43,900 nt of DNA. Origin: Erysipelotrichaceae bacterium (GTDB lineage Bacteria > Bacillota_I > Bacilli_A > Erysipelotrichales > Coprobacillaceae). The stretch's first letter is position 1. Each line of letters begins with the position of its first letter. The DNA is taken from the NCBI GenBank assembly GCA_021770925.1, contig JAETPY010000009.1, positions 1 through 43,900 on the forward strand, given 5' to 3'. This document shows positions 16,662 to 24,969 of the stretch, piece after piece. The notes beneath the pieces were generated by a model that ran no database searches, was not told where the DNA came from, and was given only the letters and a program-made list of their open reading frames with translations. The translations under genes and the position numbers were made by a program.

Positions 16662-18113
16662 TTACCCCTCCTTTCTCACTAAAATTTCTCTAGGTGACAA
16701 TCTTAATATATATGCTGATGGTATAACAATTGAAACTAAGCAAATAGCAGCACTAATGCCTGCAAGCTTGACCACTGTTGGTGCAGTCAATGAAACATCT
16801 AATTCTGTATTTTCTGGTCCACTAAAAGCATCATTAAATATTTGTCTTTTAAAATCTGGATTTTTTGTTTCATCTTGACTTTCTATTTCTTGTTCTATCG
16901 CAGGTATTTCCATCTGTATAGGATTATTATTAGTTCCTGATTCAAGCATACTGCCAACAATATTAGAAACCATTTTCCCAGTTCCTAAAGAAATTACAAA
17001 AGCAGCTGCAGCAACCATCAGCATTTCAAACAACTGCTGTAATATGATCTTCCACTTACTTTGTCCAAGAGATAAAAAAATTCCAATTTCATAATAACGA
17101 TTTCTAATCGTTAAAATTAGAATCAAACACAATACAGCACTTCCTGCCCCAATTACAACAATTAAAAATATTGTTGCAAAAGACTGTGTATTTTCTAAAC
17201 TATTTACATTTTGTTGATATAAGCGATCATTGGCATCTAATGTATAAGTTTCAAAATCAATATCACTTTTCTCTTTAGCTAATTTTTTGAAAGCATCAAC
17301 ATTTTCAGGATCATCTAAATAATAAGTTGCTGATGTTAGATTAGAATCACTGCCTGAAAAAACTTGGCCGATCGATAAATCAGTATAAATTGTATTAAAA
17401 GGATTATTTTGACCTGGTCCACCCATTTGCTGTGAATCAGTTACTTCATAAACTCCTACAATTGTTAAATCCTGGCTGATTGTTTCATCATTAACTGTCG
17501 CTGTCAATGTTATTGTATCTCCCACATTTAAATCATTATCACCAGCTAATGTTGTTTCAATAACACAATTATTAGTTCCAGTATCATCAGATGATAATAA
17601 TCTTCCTTCAATTAAAGTATTTTTTTCTTCACTAAAAGTATCTAGATACTTCATAGTTATATTAGCATTAATTGAAAAATCACCTTGATTAATATCAAAT
17701 GCTCCTCCTTCAAAACCTCCCGGTTTTTGCATTCGTGGTTCCCCCTGGCTTTCATCTGTGGCAGTAAGTTCTACTGGATCAATAGTATCACTATTAGCTG
17801 ATGTTAAAATACTGTAGTTATAGTTATCAACATATTTCAAATCTTTTAATTGATCTGCCATTTCAATTGTAACACTAGATGCTACCTCACTAATAGCTTG
17901 ACCCTTTTCTCTTTGCCCCATCATATTTCTCATGTTTGTTGTCAAAGTAATATCATTGCCAAGTGATGATCGAATTTGATCCATTGATTTTTTTGATGCA
18001 CTTTGAATTGATAATCCTGCAATTATTAAGTTTGCAATTACAATCATAATTACAAATAATAATATAGTTTTACCAATGTTCTTTCTAATACTTAGAAACG
18101 CATTTTTTAACAT
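16662..18113 (-). CDS. FtsX-like ABC permease (MacB type)
   Basis: A 483-residue permease. One N-terminal membrane helix (about 12-35) is followed by a large extracytoplasmic domain (about 36-310, rich in Asp/Thr/Asn) and three C-terminal helices (about 312-340, 360-385, 440-465), the MacB/FtsX layout. The chosen ATG (18113-18111) has AGGAGG 7 bases upstream. The frame stays open upstream to another ATG at 18131, but that one lies before the ribosome site. A hydrophilic insert (about 390-435) separates the last two helices. Substrate unknown; no two-component genes lie beside it, unlike BceAB-type systems. Confidence 0.88.
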   Translation of the reverse strand: MLKNAFLSIRKNIGKTILLFVIMIVIANLIIAGLSIQSASKKSMDQIRSSLGNDITLTTNMRNMMGQREKGQAISEVASSVTIEMADQLKDLKYVDNYNYSILTSANSDTIDPVELTATDESQGEPRMQKPGGFEGGAFDINQGDFSINANITMKYLDTFSEEKNTLIEGRLLSSDDTGTNNCVIETTLAGDNDLNVGDTITLTATVNDETISQDLTIVGVYEVTDSQQMGGPGQNNPFNTIYTDLSIGQVFSGSDSNLTSATYYLDDPENVDAFKKLAKEKSDIDFETYTLDANDRLYQQNVNSLENTQSFATIFLIVVIGAGSAVLCLILILTIRNRYYEIGIFLSLGQSKWKIILQQLFEMLMVAAAAFVISLGTGKMVSNIVGSMLESGTNNNPIQMEIPAIEQEIESQDETKNPDFKRQIFNDAFSGPENTELDVSLTAPTVVKLAGISAAICLVSIVIPSAYILRLSPREILVRKEG

Positions 18114-18328
18114 ATCATTACCTCCTATCAAAAATATAGCAAAACAATTATACAGATAAAATCGTCTAAATATGTGAAAAAAAGGAAACCCAAAAAGTCA
18201 ATACCATCAAACCCTAAAAATCTTAATCCACAAAACATGAATAAAATTCATATTCCTTTCTATTTTTTTTAAATATCAAAATAGATTAATGTAATATCAC
18301 AAGTCTGTGAACATTTAGTAATCAAACG

Positions 18329-18354
18329 ACTATTTTAAAGTACCTTAAAATAGT
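18329..18354. repeat. 10-bp inverted repeat
   Basis: ACTATTTTAA and TTAAAATAGT with six bases between, then TTTTATAATT on the plus strand. It resembles a weak terminator, but no plus-strand gene precedes it. Confidence 0.4.
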
Positions 18355-18546
18355 TTTATAATTAATTATCTAGATATAACACTTTAAAAAATAAATATTT
18401 AAGATACAATAATTTTCTTACTGCTTTAATTTTTTAATTTTAAAATTATATTTATTATAGAAGCATCAAAAGCTTTAACCCATTGAAGAAGGAAATAAAA
18501 CAAATTAATCTTAAATTATAAAAAAGCACATTTCATTTGTTGATAT

Positions 18547-18597
18547 TTGACAAGCAAACTGATAGAGTACTGTATATTTTAAATATAAATATACAGT
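18547..18597 (+). promoter_or_regulatory. Orphan TTGACA plus 11-bp palindrome
   Basis: A perfect TTGACA (18547-18552) is followed by TATATT (18573-18578) within a palindrome, ACTGTATATTT-N7-AAATATACAGT (18569-18597). The arrangement is that of a promoter with an operator across the -10, but the spacer to TATATT is 20 bp and no plus-strand gene follows before 20493. It may be a leftover from a lost gene or drive a small RNA. Confidence 0.3.
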
Positions 18598-18643
18598 TTC
18601 AAAACTGTACTGGTTAAATAAAAATAATAATCAAAATTTTGAA

Positions 18644-18687
18644 CAAAAAAAGATAGAATTAAAACTTTATCTTTCTAATCCTATCTT
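18644..18687 (-). terminator. Terminator of the YdcF-like surface protein gene
   Basis: On the minus strand AAGATAGGATTA (18687-18676) pairs with TAATTCTATCTT (18661-18650, one G-U pair), followed by seven T. It lies 60 bp after the stop codon. Confidence 0.65.
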
Positions 18688-18746
18688 CTTTATATCTGTT
18701 TAAAACTAAAATTTTACTTTAATAGTATTACAAATATTTAATCATA

Positions 18747-20033
18747 TTAACATTCTTTTCTTCTTAAATATACATATCCACCAGCAGTTAGCATCATTAA
18801 ACCAGCAAATCCGATAATTATTGCATCATCACCAGTTTTTACTGATGATACTTTATCTGGTGCTGGATTTATATCTATTTTATCAGTTGTACCAGCAGCT
18901 GTTTTTATAGTTACATCTTTTACCACTTCTTTAGTTATATCGTTATAACTATATACTGCTTTTAATACTTGTTTTCCTAATTTGTTTGTATCAATTTCTT
19001 CGATTAGCGCTTTTTTAGTAACATCAATTTGGAATTGTTTACCATCTGCAGTTGTGAAAACTGCAATTACCTTCGGTTCAATTTTATCACCTTGAGTATA
19101 TGTTTCATCAACATTTGTCAATGTAAGACTATCAAGTGTTGATAATTGAATTGAATCTAATAACTTGATATTTGAATTCAAACAATAATTAGTTGCCTGA
19201 GTAACAGCAGTCACTTGTTGTCTTAATGACTCCTGTCTACTTACAGGACAGCTGGCATTGTCTAAAATAGTAATTGCTTCACTTTTAGTTTTGTAAGCTT
19301 CTAATTGGAAAACTGTTTCAAAAATAGCAACAGCTCTTTGAATATGAGAAGCAGATGAAATCATCGCAATAGATTTTACTTCTGGTTTTTCTTTTAATAA
19401 AGCAAACGTATTAGTAGCATTACCAACTGTTGTTGGAGCTTTGTTTTCTACAATAATACGATCTTCGTCAACACCATGTTCAATTAACCAGGCTGCCATT
19501 TCGTCTCCTTCTGTTTTAGTTGGGTCAGCTGGAGAAGTTCCTCCACCAGTTACTGCAATATATGCATTAGGATATTTTTGAGCACTTGCTAATGTAACAT
19601 TTAAACGATCAATCAATTCTGGCTGCATTTCACCTGTAGTTTGATCTAATTGAAATCCTAAAGTTACAATGCATAAGCTATTATCATTTGGCAATCCATC
19701 TGGCAATACAGCTTTATTAATTGGCATTGCTGTATCAGCATATTTCCAATAATCAATAATATTACTGTATGCCTGTCCTAATGCAGGATTTAATTCTTTC
19801 AATTCACTTAAACATCTTTGAATATCAATATCAGCATTGATAGCAGAGGCAGACCATCCATTATCTGAATTAAAATCACCAGTTGTATATTCATAATAAT
19901 ATGTTAAAATCTGACTTATCAAATTTTGTTCTGTATCTGTTGCAATATCAGCTGCTGATACATTTGATGTTACAGTAAATAACATAACAAAAGAAACAAA
20001 AACTGCTAAAACACTTTTTAATATTTTTTTCAT
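18747..20033 (-). CDS. Secreted YdcF/DUF218-family protein with cell-surface anchor
   Basis: A 428-residue exported protein. A signal peptide ends near residue 28 (SNVSA-AD). Residues about 105-250 form a DUF218 (YdcF/SanA/ElyC) domain: the LCIVTLGFQLD start, VTGGG, the EGDEMAAWL segment, NAPTTVGNATNT-like Asn/Thr residues and the SSASHIQRA segment. A bacterial Ig-like domain of the Big_3 type follows at about 295-375. The C-terminus has KTGD, a hydrophobic helix and YLRRKEC, a sortase-type layout with VKTGD in place of LPxTG. DUF218 proteins act in envelope biogenesis; enzymatic function is unsettled. Covalent anchoring is inferred. Confidence 0.8.
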   Translation of the reverse strand: MKKILKSVLAVFVSFVMLFTVTSNVSAADIATDTEQNLISQILTYYYEYTTGDFNSDNGWSASAINADIDIQRCLSELKELNPALGQAYSNIIDYWKYADTAMPINKAVLPDGLPNDNSLCIVTLGFQLDQTTGEMQPELIDRLNVTLASAQKYPNAYIAVTGGGTSPADPTKTEGDEMAAWLIEHGVDEDRIIVENKAPTTVGNATNTFALLKEKPEVKSIAMISSASHIQRAVAIFETVFQLEAYKTKSEAITILDNASCPVSRQESLRQQVTAVTQATNYCLNSNIKLLDSIQLSTLDSLTLTNVDETYTQGDKIEPKVIAVFTTADGKQFQIDVTKKALIEEIDTNKLGKQVLKAVYSYNDITKEVVKDVTIKTAAGTTDKIDINPAPDKVSSVKTGDDAIIIGFAGLMMLTAGGYVYLRRKEC

Positions 20034-20285
20034 TTTTCCTATCCTTTCCTATATTAAAAATTCTTTTTTAATACTATAATAAGTAAAATATTTAATTTAT
20101 ATAATAATTTTAACAATCACCACTATCTTTGTCAACCTATCTTTAAACTGTTACAGCTCTAAAGAATAAATTTTTTAATTTAAACCTTTTTTTGTTAAAT
20201 GAGTTATAAACAGCAATATTATATTTCTTTTCCTATATGTTATTTCTTTTTAAGAGCATAAAGATCCTATATTTATTTTCATTTT

Positions 20286-20500
20286 TCAATGATCTTTTAT
20301 GTTATAATAATTGTTTCTACTTAAACGATGAAGAGCGGATAAATCTTTTAAGTCTTGGGCACTTAGAACTTTGTTTCTAAGTGCTTCTTTTATCTCCTCA
20401 CCTAATTGTCTTATTGCTTTAAATCTTCCTTCATTTCTTTCATACATTTCTAGCAGCTGCATGATCAAGTGTGACATGAGCATAATTGTATAATGTATTA
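20286..20500 (-). pseudogene. C-terminal fragment of a DDE-type transposase
   Basis: About 65 codons encoding the end of a transposase, from HYTIMLMSHLIMQLLEMYER to a TAA at 20286. The same C-terminal region, about 85% similar, is found at 34686-34928, where more of the upstream part survives (WKIENKGFN, the tyrosine-rich MKHVYSYDENA). All catalytic parts are missing. Upstream homology stops near 20500, so this is a truncated scrap. Confidence 0.75.
20359..20384. repeat. Hairpin inside the transposase tail (copy 1)
   Basis: GCACTTAGAA-N6-TTCTAAGTGC, a perfect 10-bp inverted repeat within the coding tail. The identical arms occur in the copy at 34839-34864. Confidence 0.6.
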
Positions 20501-20532
20501 TTTAGTACAGTTTCAAACCTATACTTTTTTCA

Positions 20533-20583
20533 CATTAAAACAAAACCAGAAGCAGATCATAATCATTTTATCTTACTTCTGGT
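20533..20583 (-). terminator. Terminator of the 37-residue gene
   Basis: On the minus strand ACCAGAAG (20583-20576) pairs with CTTCTGGT (20552-20545), the stem extending inward with a bulge, followed by TTTGTTTT. It lies about 50 bp beyond the small ORF's stop. Confidence 0.65.
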
Positions 20584-20635
20584 CATATTTCTATCATCTT
20601 AATTTAAGGATATTGCCTGAAGGCTTCCTTACCAT

Positions 20636-20749
20636 TTATGCTCTCATTTTAGAATTTTGTTCATTTCCTGATACAACAATGTTATCATCACCTAATTGAT
20701 CTTTTGCATTTTGATTATCAGATTGTTGCTCGTTTTTTGGTTTTTTCAT
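20636..20749 (-). CDS. Small hydrophilic protein, 37 residues, unknown
   Basis: The ORF begins MKKPKNEQQSDNQNAKDQLG and ends NEQNSKMRA. AGGTGAA precedes the ATG by 4-5 bases and a strong terminator follows, so it looks like a complete transcription unit rather than chance. It is highly polar, rich in Asn, Gln, Asp and Lys, without hydrophobic segment or Cys. It might be a small stress or regulatory protein, a toxin partner, or the preserved start of a lost longer gene. I do not recognise it. Confidence 0.45.
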   Translation of the reverse strand: MKKPKNEQQSDNQNAKDQLGDDNIVVSGNEQNSKMRA

Positions 20750-20822
20750 AAATTCACCTCAATAATAGTATGAACATATTTTTAAAAAAAATTCAAGATT
20801 TTAAAAAATTAAATAATCAAAT

Positions 20823-20862
20823 AAAAAAGATAAGATTTTATAAAATATGAAACCTTATCTTT
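20823..20862 (-). terminator. Terminator of pfkA
   Basis: AAAGATAAG (20826-20834) and CTTATCTTT (20854-20862) form the stem; on the minus strand a T-run follows. About 45 bp after the stop. Confidence 0.7.
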
Positions 20863-20905
20863 TAGATTCTCTTAAAATAATGATATTGAAAAATTTACCA
20901 ATATA

Positions 20906-22021
20906 TTATTCATCACCAAAGCAAATACCAATTGCTTTAGCAGCTCTTACTAATTCACCATTTGGATCCACATGTTTTTGTTTACCAAATTTTGCATCAC
21001 CAATAACTTCTTCTAAAGAAGTATATGACATTTTTTCACCTTTTAAAGTAACAACATTACCAAACTTGCCTTCATTGATAAGTTCTAATGCCTTAACTCC
21101 AAAACGAATCGATAAAATTCTATCATATGACTGAATATCACCACCACGAATAATATGTCCTGGATTTACTGAACGTACCTCATGGTTTGGAATTGCTTTT
21201 TCCAAATCATCAGCAACTTTTGCAGCAATACCACCTAAACGAATTGGATCTGGACTATCTTCAACGATCTTTCCTATCACCTTTGTACCATCAGCATATT
21301 TAGCTCCTTCAGCTACAGCAATTACTGTATAAGGATATCCTTCTTCATCTCGTTTAGCAACATGTTTTACAATACTATCAATTGTAAAAGGAATTTCTGG
21401 AATTAAAATACATGAAGCATTTCCTGCCATACCTGAATATAAAGCAATCCATCCTGCATCACGCCCCATCAATTCACAACAAATAACCCGATGATGAGAT
21501 TTAGCTGTTGTATTTAAACGATCAATAAATTCTGTACCAACTGTAGATGCACTAATAAATCCATATGTTAAATCTGTTGCTGGTAAATCATTATCCATTG
21601 TTTTAGGAATTCCAATTACGTTAACTCCTTTTCTTGAAAAATCACGTGCACTTGTTAATGTACCATCGCCACCTAGAACAACTAATACATCAACACCTGC
21701 TTTTTTCAAATTTTCAACCCCAACATCAGAAACATCTTTTTTAATCTTTCCACCATGTCCATCATCAACAAGATAGTCAAATAAATTATCTTTATTAGAA
21801 CTAAATAAAATAGTTCCACCTTCTTTATAAATATTTTCTACCTTATCAACTGTCAATTCTATGTAATCATTGTTATATAAGCCACGGTAACCATAAACAT
21901 AGCCAATAACTTCATACCCGTATTCGTTAATTGCAGCCTTTGTTACCGCTCTAATAACTGCATTTAAACCTGGACAATCTCCACCGCCAGATAATAATGC
22001 GATTCTTTTTACGTCTGCCAT
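20906..22021 (-). CDS. pfkA: 6-phosphofructokinase
   Basis: A 371-residue phosphofructokinase. The chosen start (MADVKRIALLSGG) has GGAGGG upstream; the open frame extends 28 codons further, through the ribosome site. Motifs: SGGGDCPGLN (11-20), GGDGT (117-121), PKTMDND (139-145) and the MGRDAGWIA fructose-6-phosphate segment. Gly in GGDGT, where PPi-dependent enzymes have Asp, points to ATP; Lys in PKT, where classic ATP enzymes have Gly, places it in the mixed-type group III of longer enzymes. It phosphorylates fructose 6-phosphate in glycolysis. Monocistronic. Confidence 0.93.
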   Translation of the reverse strand: MADVKRIALLSGGGDCPGLNAVIRAVTKAAINEYGYEVIGYVYGYRGLYNNDYIELTVDKVENIYKEGGTILFSSNKDNLFDYLVDDGHGGKIKKDVSDVGVENLKKAGVDVLVVLGGDGTLTSARDFSRKGVNVIGIPKTMDNDLPATDLTYGFISASTVGTEFIDRLNTTAKSHHRVICCELMGRDAGWIALYSGMAGNASCILIPEIPFTIDSIVKHVAKRDEEGYPYTVIAVAEGAKYADGTKVIGKIVEDSPDPIRLGGIAAKVADDLEKAIPNHEVRSVNPGHIIRGGDIQSYDRILSIRFGVKALELINEGKFGNVVTLKGEKMSYTSLEEVIGDAKFGKQKHVDPNGELVRAAKAIGICFGDE

Positions 22022-22159
22022 AAACATCCCTCCATGGATTCTATTATAAATTTTTTTTAGTGGAAACACAACATAAATATTATTGTTTCCACAAAATAAT
22101 AACACAATTATTTATAATTGTATAAAATTTTGATACTGAAAATCTAACAAAATATTAAA

Positions 22160-22714
22160 TTATCTATTCTTTAAATAACCTTCAATAATTCTAACTGGCA
22201 ATCCGATAACAGTTTCAATATCTCCCTCTATTTTTTCCACTAGACATTTGCCAACCCCCTGAATAGCATAAGCTCCAGCTTTGCCCAGCCATTCATTTTT
22301 ATCTAAATAATCATTAATATCCTGATCTGTTAAATTTTTAAAAGTTACTTCCGTACCATCATGAAAAGTTGTAATTCTGTCATTATCAATAATGGCAACT
22401 GCAGAATAAACAATTTGTGTTTGATTAGATAACTGCTTTAGCATTTTAAAGGCTTCTTCACGATTATGGGGTTTTCCTAACATCTTTTCTCTTAAACAAA
22501 CCATTGTATCAGCGCCAATAACAATATCTTTTGGATATTTTAATGAAATAGGAAAAGCTTTTTGATAGGCCAGCTTTTCTAAACGTAAAGGAAGTGCTAG
22601 CTTTTCATCTAACACTTCATCTATTTTTACATAATCAACTATAAACTCAATTTTATGTAACTCTAATAGTTCTTTTCTTCTAGGAGAACTACTAGCTAAA
22701 ATGATTTTTTTCAT
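22160..22714 (-). CDS. maf: Maf-family nucleotide pyrophosphatase
   Basis: A 184-residue Maf protein. ASSSPRRKELL (7-17) is the family's N-terminal signature, followed by GADTMV near 69-74 and GKPHNREEA, with GKAGAYAIQG later. Maf proteins hydrolyse non-canonical or modified NTPs to NMPs, and in Firmicutes are linked to division arrest and DNA translocation; the dTTP/UTP-type activity is most likely but not shown. Its ATG overlaps the last base of the pnp stop codon, so it is translationally coupled to pnp. That pairing is unusual. Confidence 0.92.
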   Translation of the reverse strand: MKKIILASSSPRRKELLELHKIEFIVDYVKIDEVLDEKLALPLRLEKLAYQKAFPISLKYPKDIVIGADTMVCLREKMLGKPHNREEAFKMLKQLSNQTQIVYSAVAIIDNDRITTFHDGTEVTFKNLTDQDINDYLDKNEWLGKAGAYAIQGVGKCLVEKIEGDIETVIGLPVRIIEGYLKNR

Positions 22715-24846
22715 TACTCTGCCTTTGGTTCTTCCTTTTTTACAGGTTTAGGAAGTAATGCCTTTCTAGACACATTTACCTTTCCTTTATCATCTACCTT
22801 AGTAACCTTAACCTTAATAATATCTCCAAGTTTTACTACTTCACCCATTTTTTTAGTTCTTTCATAAGCATAATCGGAAATATGCAAGAAACCATCAGTG
22901 CCATCAAATAAATTTACAAAAGCATAATTATCTTCAACTCTAACAATTTTACCATCATATACTTCACCAACTTTAGCTTTTTTAACGATTTTTTCTATTA
23001 AAGACATTGCTTTATCAATTGCATCTTGATCATGATGATAAATAATAACGGTTCCATCCTGCTCAATATCGATTTTAACACCATCAGACTGTTCAATAAT
23101 TTCATTAATTGTTTTTCCACCTTGACCAATGACAGATTTAATCTGATCTGGTTCAATTTTCATCATTTGAACTTTTGGTGCATATGGTGATAATTCAGCC
23201 CTTGGCTCACTAATCGTTTCTACCATATTAGCCATAATCTGTTGACGAGCCACTTTAGCTTGAGCTAGAGCCTCTTGTAAAATTTCTTTAGTAATTCCAT
23301 CTATCTTGATATCCATTTGTAAAGCACAGATTCCTTTTTCGGTTCCAGCAACCTTAAAATCCATGTCTCCTAAATGATCTTCCATCCCTTGAATATCAGT
23401 TAAAATCGTATAGTCATCACCCTTTTTAACTAAGCCCATTGCAACCCCTGCAACTGGAGCCTTAATCGGTACCCCAGCAGCCATCAAAGCCATTGTTGAA
23501 GCACAGATAGAAGCTTGAGATGACGAACCATTCGATTCTAATACTTCTGAAACAACTCTAATTGTATATGGAAATGTATCCTCATCAGGAATAACTTGAG
23601 CTAATGCTCTTTCCCCTAAAGCCCCATGTCCAATTTCTCGACGCCCTGGTGCACCCATTCGACCAACCTCGCCAACTGAATATGGTGGGAAATTATAATG
23701 ATGCATAAAACGTTTTTGATCTTCTAAACCTAATCCATCAATTTTTTGATGTTCTCCAATAGCACCTAACGTTGCTACAGATAAAACCTGTGTTTCTCCA
23801 CGGGTAAATAAGGCAGAACCATGAACCCTTGGTAATAAATCAACTTGAGAATCTAATGGTCTTATTTCATCAAGTTTACGACCATCTGGTCTAATTTTTT
23901 CTTCAGTTATTAAACGACGTACCTCATCTTTTTCTAAATCATGCAAAATGATTCCAACTTGTTTCATTACATCTGCTTTTACTTCTTCATTTTCATATTC
24001 TTTATTATCATATTCTTCAGTTACTTGCGCAATTAATTCATCAATAGCTCCATATCTTTCTAATTTTCCAGGAATTGATACAGCAGCTACCATCCCATCT
24101 TTAGCTCGAGCTGCAATTTCTTCTACCAAATTGGTATCTAGCTCAAATAAAGGGATTTCAATTTTTTCTTTTCCACAAGCTTCAACAACTTTTTCCTGAA
24201 AAGCAATTAGTTCCTTAATCTTTTCATGTCCAAATAATAATGCCTCCAGCATGACTTCTTCGCTAACTTCTTTAGCATCCGCTTCAACCATATTAATAGC
24301 ATCTTTAGTCCCTGCAACTTCCAAATTAATCAATGATCTTTCTAATTGTTCTGGTGTCCCATTTACAATAAACTCCCCGTCAACCAATCCAACATTAACC
24401 CCTGCAATTGGACCATTAAAAGGAATATCAGAAACACATAATGCTAATGATGCCCCTAACATCGCCGCCATTTCTGGTGTTGCATCTTGATCAACTGATA
24501 AAACTGTATTAACACTTTGAACTTCATTTCTAAAACCATCAGCAAATAAAGGTCTAATTGGTCGATCGATCATTCTAGCTGTTAATGTCCCATGTTCACT
24601 AGGACGTCCCTCTCTTTTCAAAAATCCTCCTGGAATTTTTCCAACAGAATATAACTTTTCTTCATAAGTTACTGTTAATGGAAAAAAATCAACATTTTTT
24701 GGTTCCTTTCCTGCAACAACAGTAGATAAAATTACTGTATCATTATATCTCACCAATACAGCTCCATTAGCTTGTTTAGCTAATTCTCCAATTTCCACAC
24801 TTAGATTTTTACCATAAAAATCCATACTAAACACTTGTTTACTCAT
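22714..24846 (-). CDS. pnp: Polyribonucleotide nucleotidyltransferase (PNPase)
   Basis: A 710-residue PNPase with two RNase PH domains (about 1-220 and 310-545) around a helical linker, a KH domain (about 555-610, with [12 protein letters not shown]) and an S1 domain (about 620-690, [18 protein letters not shown]). FTRGETQ and the catalytic Asp of [19 protein letters not shown] are visible. It degrades RNA 3'-5' with phosphate. GAGGTGA precedes the ATG, and a TATAAT -10 lies at 24879-24874. rpsO, often next to pnp, is not adjacent; maf follows instead. Confidence 0.97.
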   Translation of the reverse strand: MSKQVFSMDFYGKNLSVEIGELAKQANGAVLVRYNDTVILSTVVAGKEPKNVDFFPLTVTYEEKLYSVGKIPGGFLKREGRPSEHGTLTARMIDRPIRPLFADGFRNEVQSVNTVLSVDQDATPEMAAMLGASLALCVSDIPFNGPIAGVNVGLVDGEFIVNGTPEQLERSLINLEVAGTKDAINMVEADAKEVSEEVMLEALLFGHEKIKELIAFQEKVVEACGKEKIEIPLFELDTNLVEEIAARAKDGMVAAVSIPGKLERYGAIDELIAQVTEEYDNKEYENEEVKADVMKQVGIILHDLEKDEVRRLITEEKIRPDGRKLDEIRPLDSQVDLLPRVHGSALFTRGETQVLSVATLGAIGEHQKIDGLGLEDQKRFMHHYNFPPYSVGEVGRMGAPGRREIGHGALGERALAQVIPDEDTFPYTIRVVSEVLESNGSSSQASICASTMALMAAGVPIKAPVAGVAMGLVKKGDDYTILTDIQGMEDHLGDMDFKVAGTEKGICALQMDIKIDGITKEILQEALAQAKVARQQIMANMVETISEPRAELSPYAPKVQMMKIEPDQIKSVIGQGGKTINEIIEQSDGVKIDIEQDGTVIIYHHDQDAIDKAMSLIEKIVKKAKVGEVYDGKIVRVEDNYAFVNLFDGTDGFLHISDYAYERTKKMGEVVKLGDIIKVKVTKVDDKGKVNVSRKALLPKPVKKEEPKAE

Positions 24847-24873
24847 TCTTTCACCTCATCTATTATCTTAGCC

Positions 24874-24902
24874 ATTATAACATATAAATTTCTATTTCAA
24901 AA
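24874..24902 (-). promoter_or_regulatory. Promoter of pnp-maf
   Basis: Minus-strand -10 TATAAT (24879-24874) with -35 TTTTGA (24902-24897) at 17 bp, or TTGAAA at 15 bp. The -10 is perfect and the -35 weak. Confidence 0.5.
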
Positions 24903-24920
24903 CAATTTATTACTTAACTA

Positions 24921-24950
24921 CTGCAAAACCGTTTAAAAAAATGCTATAAT
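24921..24950 (+). promoter_or_regulatory. Promoter of the TPR/cold-shock-like gene
   Basis: TATAAT at 24945-24950 with CTGCAA (24921-24926) 18 bp upstream, 19 bp before the start codon. Back-to-back with the pnp promoter. Confidence 0.5.
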
Positions 24951-24969
24951 ACTAATCAGAGGTGATTTT

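Larger units (their letters stand above)
18114..18746. other. Spacer with hairpins and an orphan promoter-like site
   Basis: About 630 bp. A TATAAT-type -10 for the ABC operon lies at 18152-18147. There is a 10-bp hairpin at 18329-18354, a plus-strand TTGACA (18547-18552) with a long palindrome at 18569-18597, and the terminator of the YdcF gene at 18644-18687. No open frame with a ribosome site was seen. Confidence 0.5.

Noticed and set aside
18747-20033. Classical LPxTG surface protein
   Set aside because: The tail has VKTGD rather than LPxTG; anchoring is possible but not by the canonical motif.
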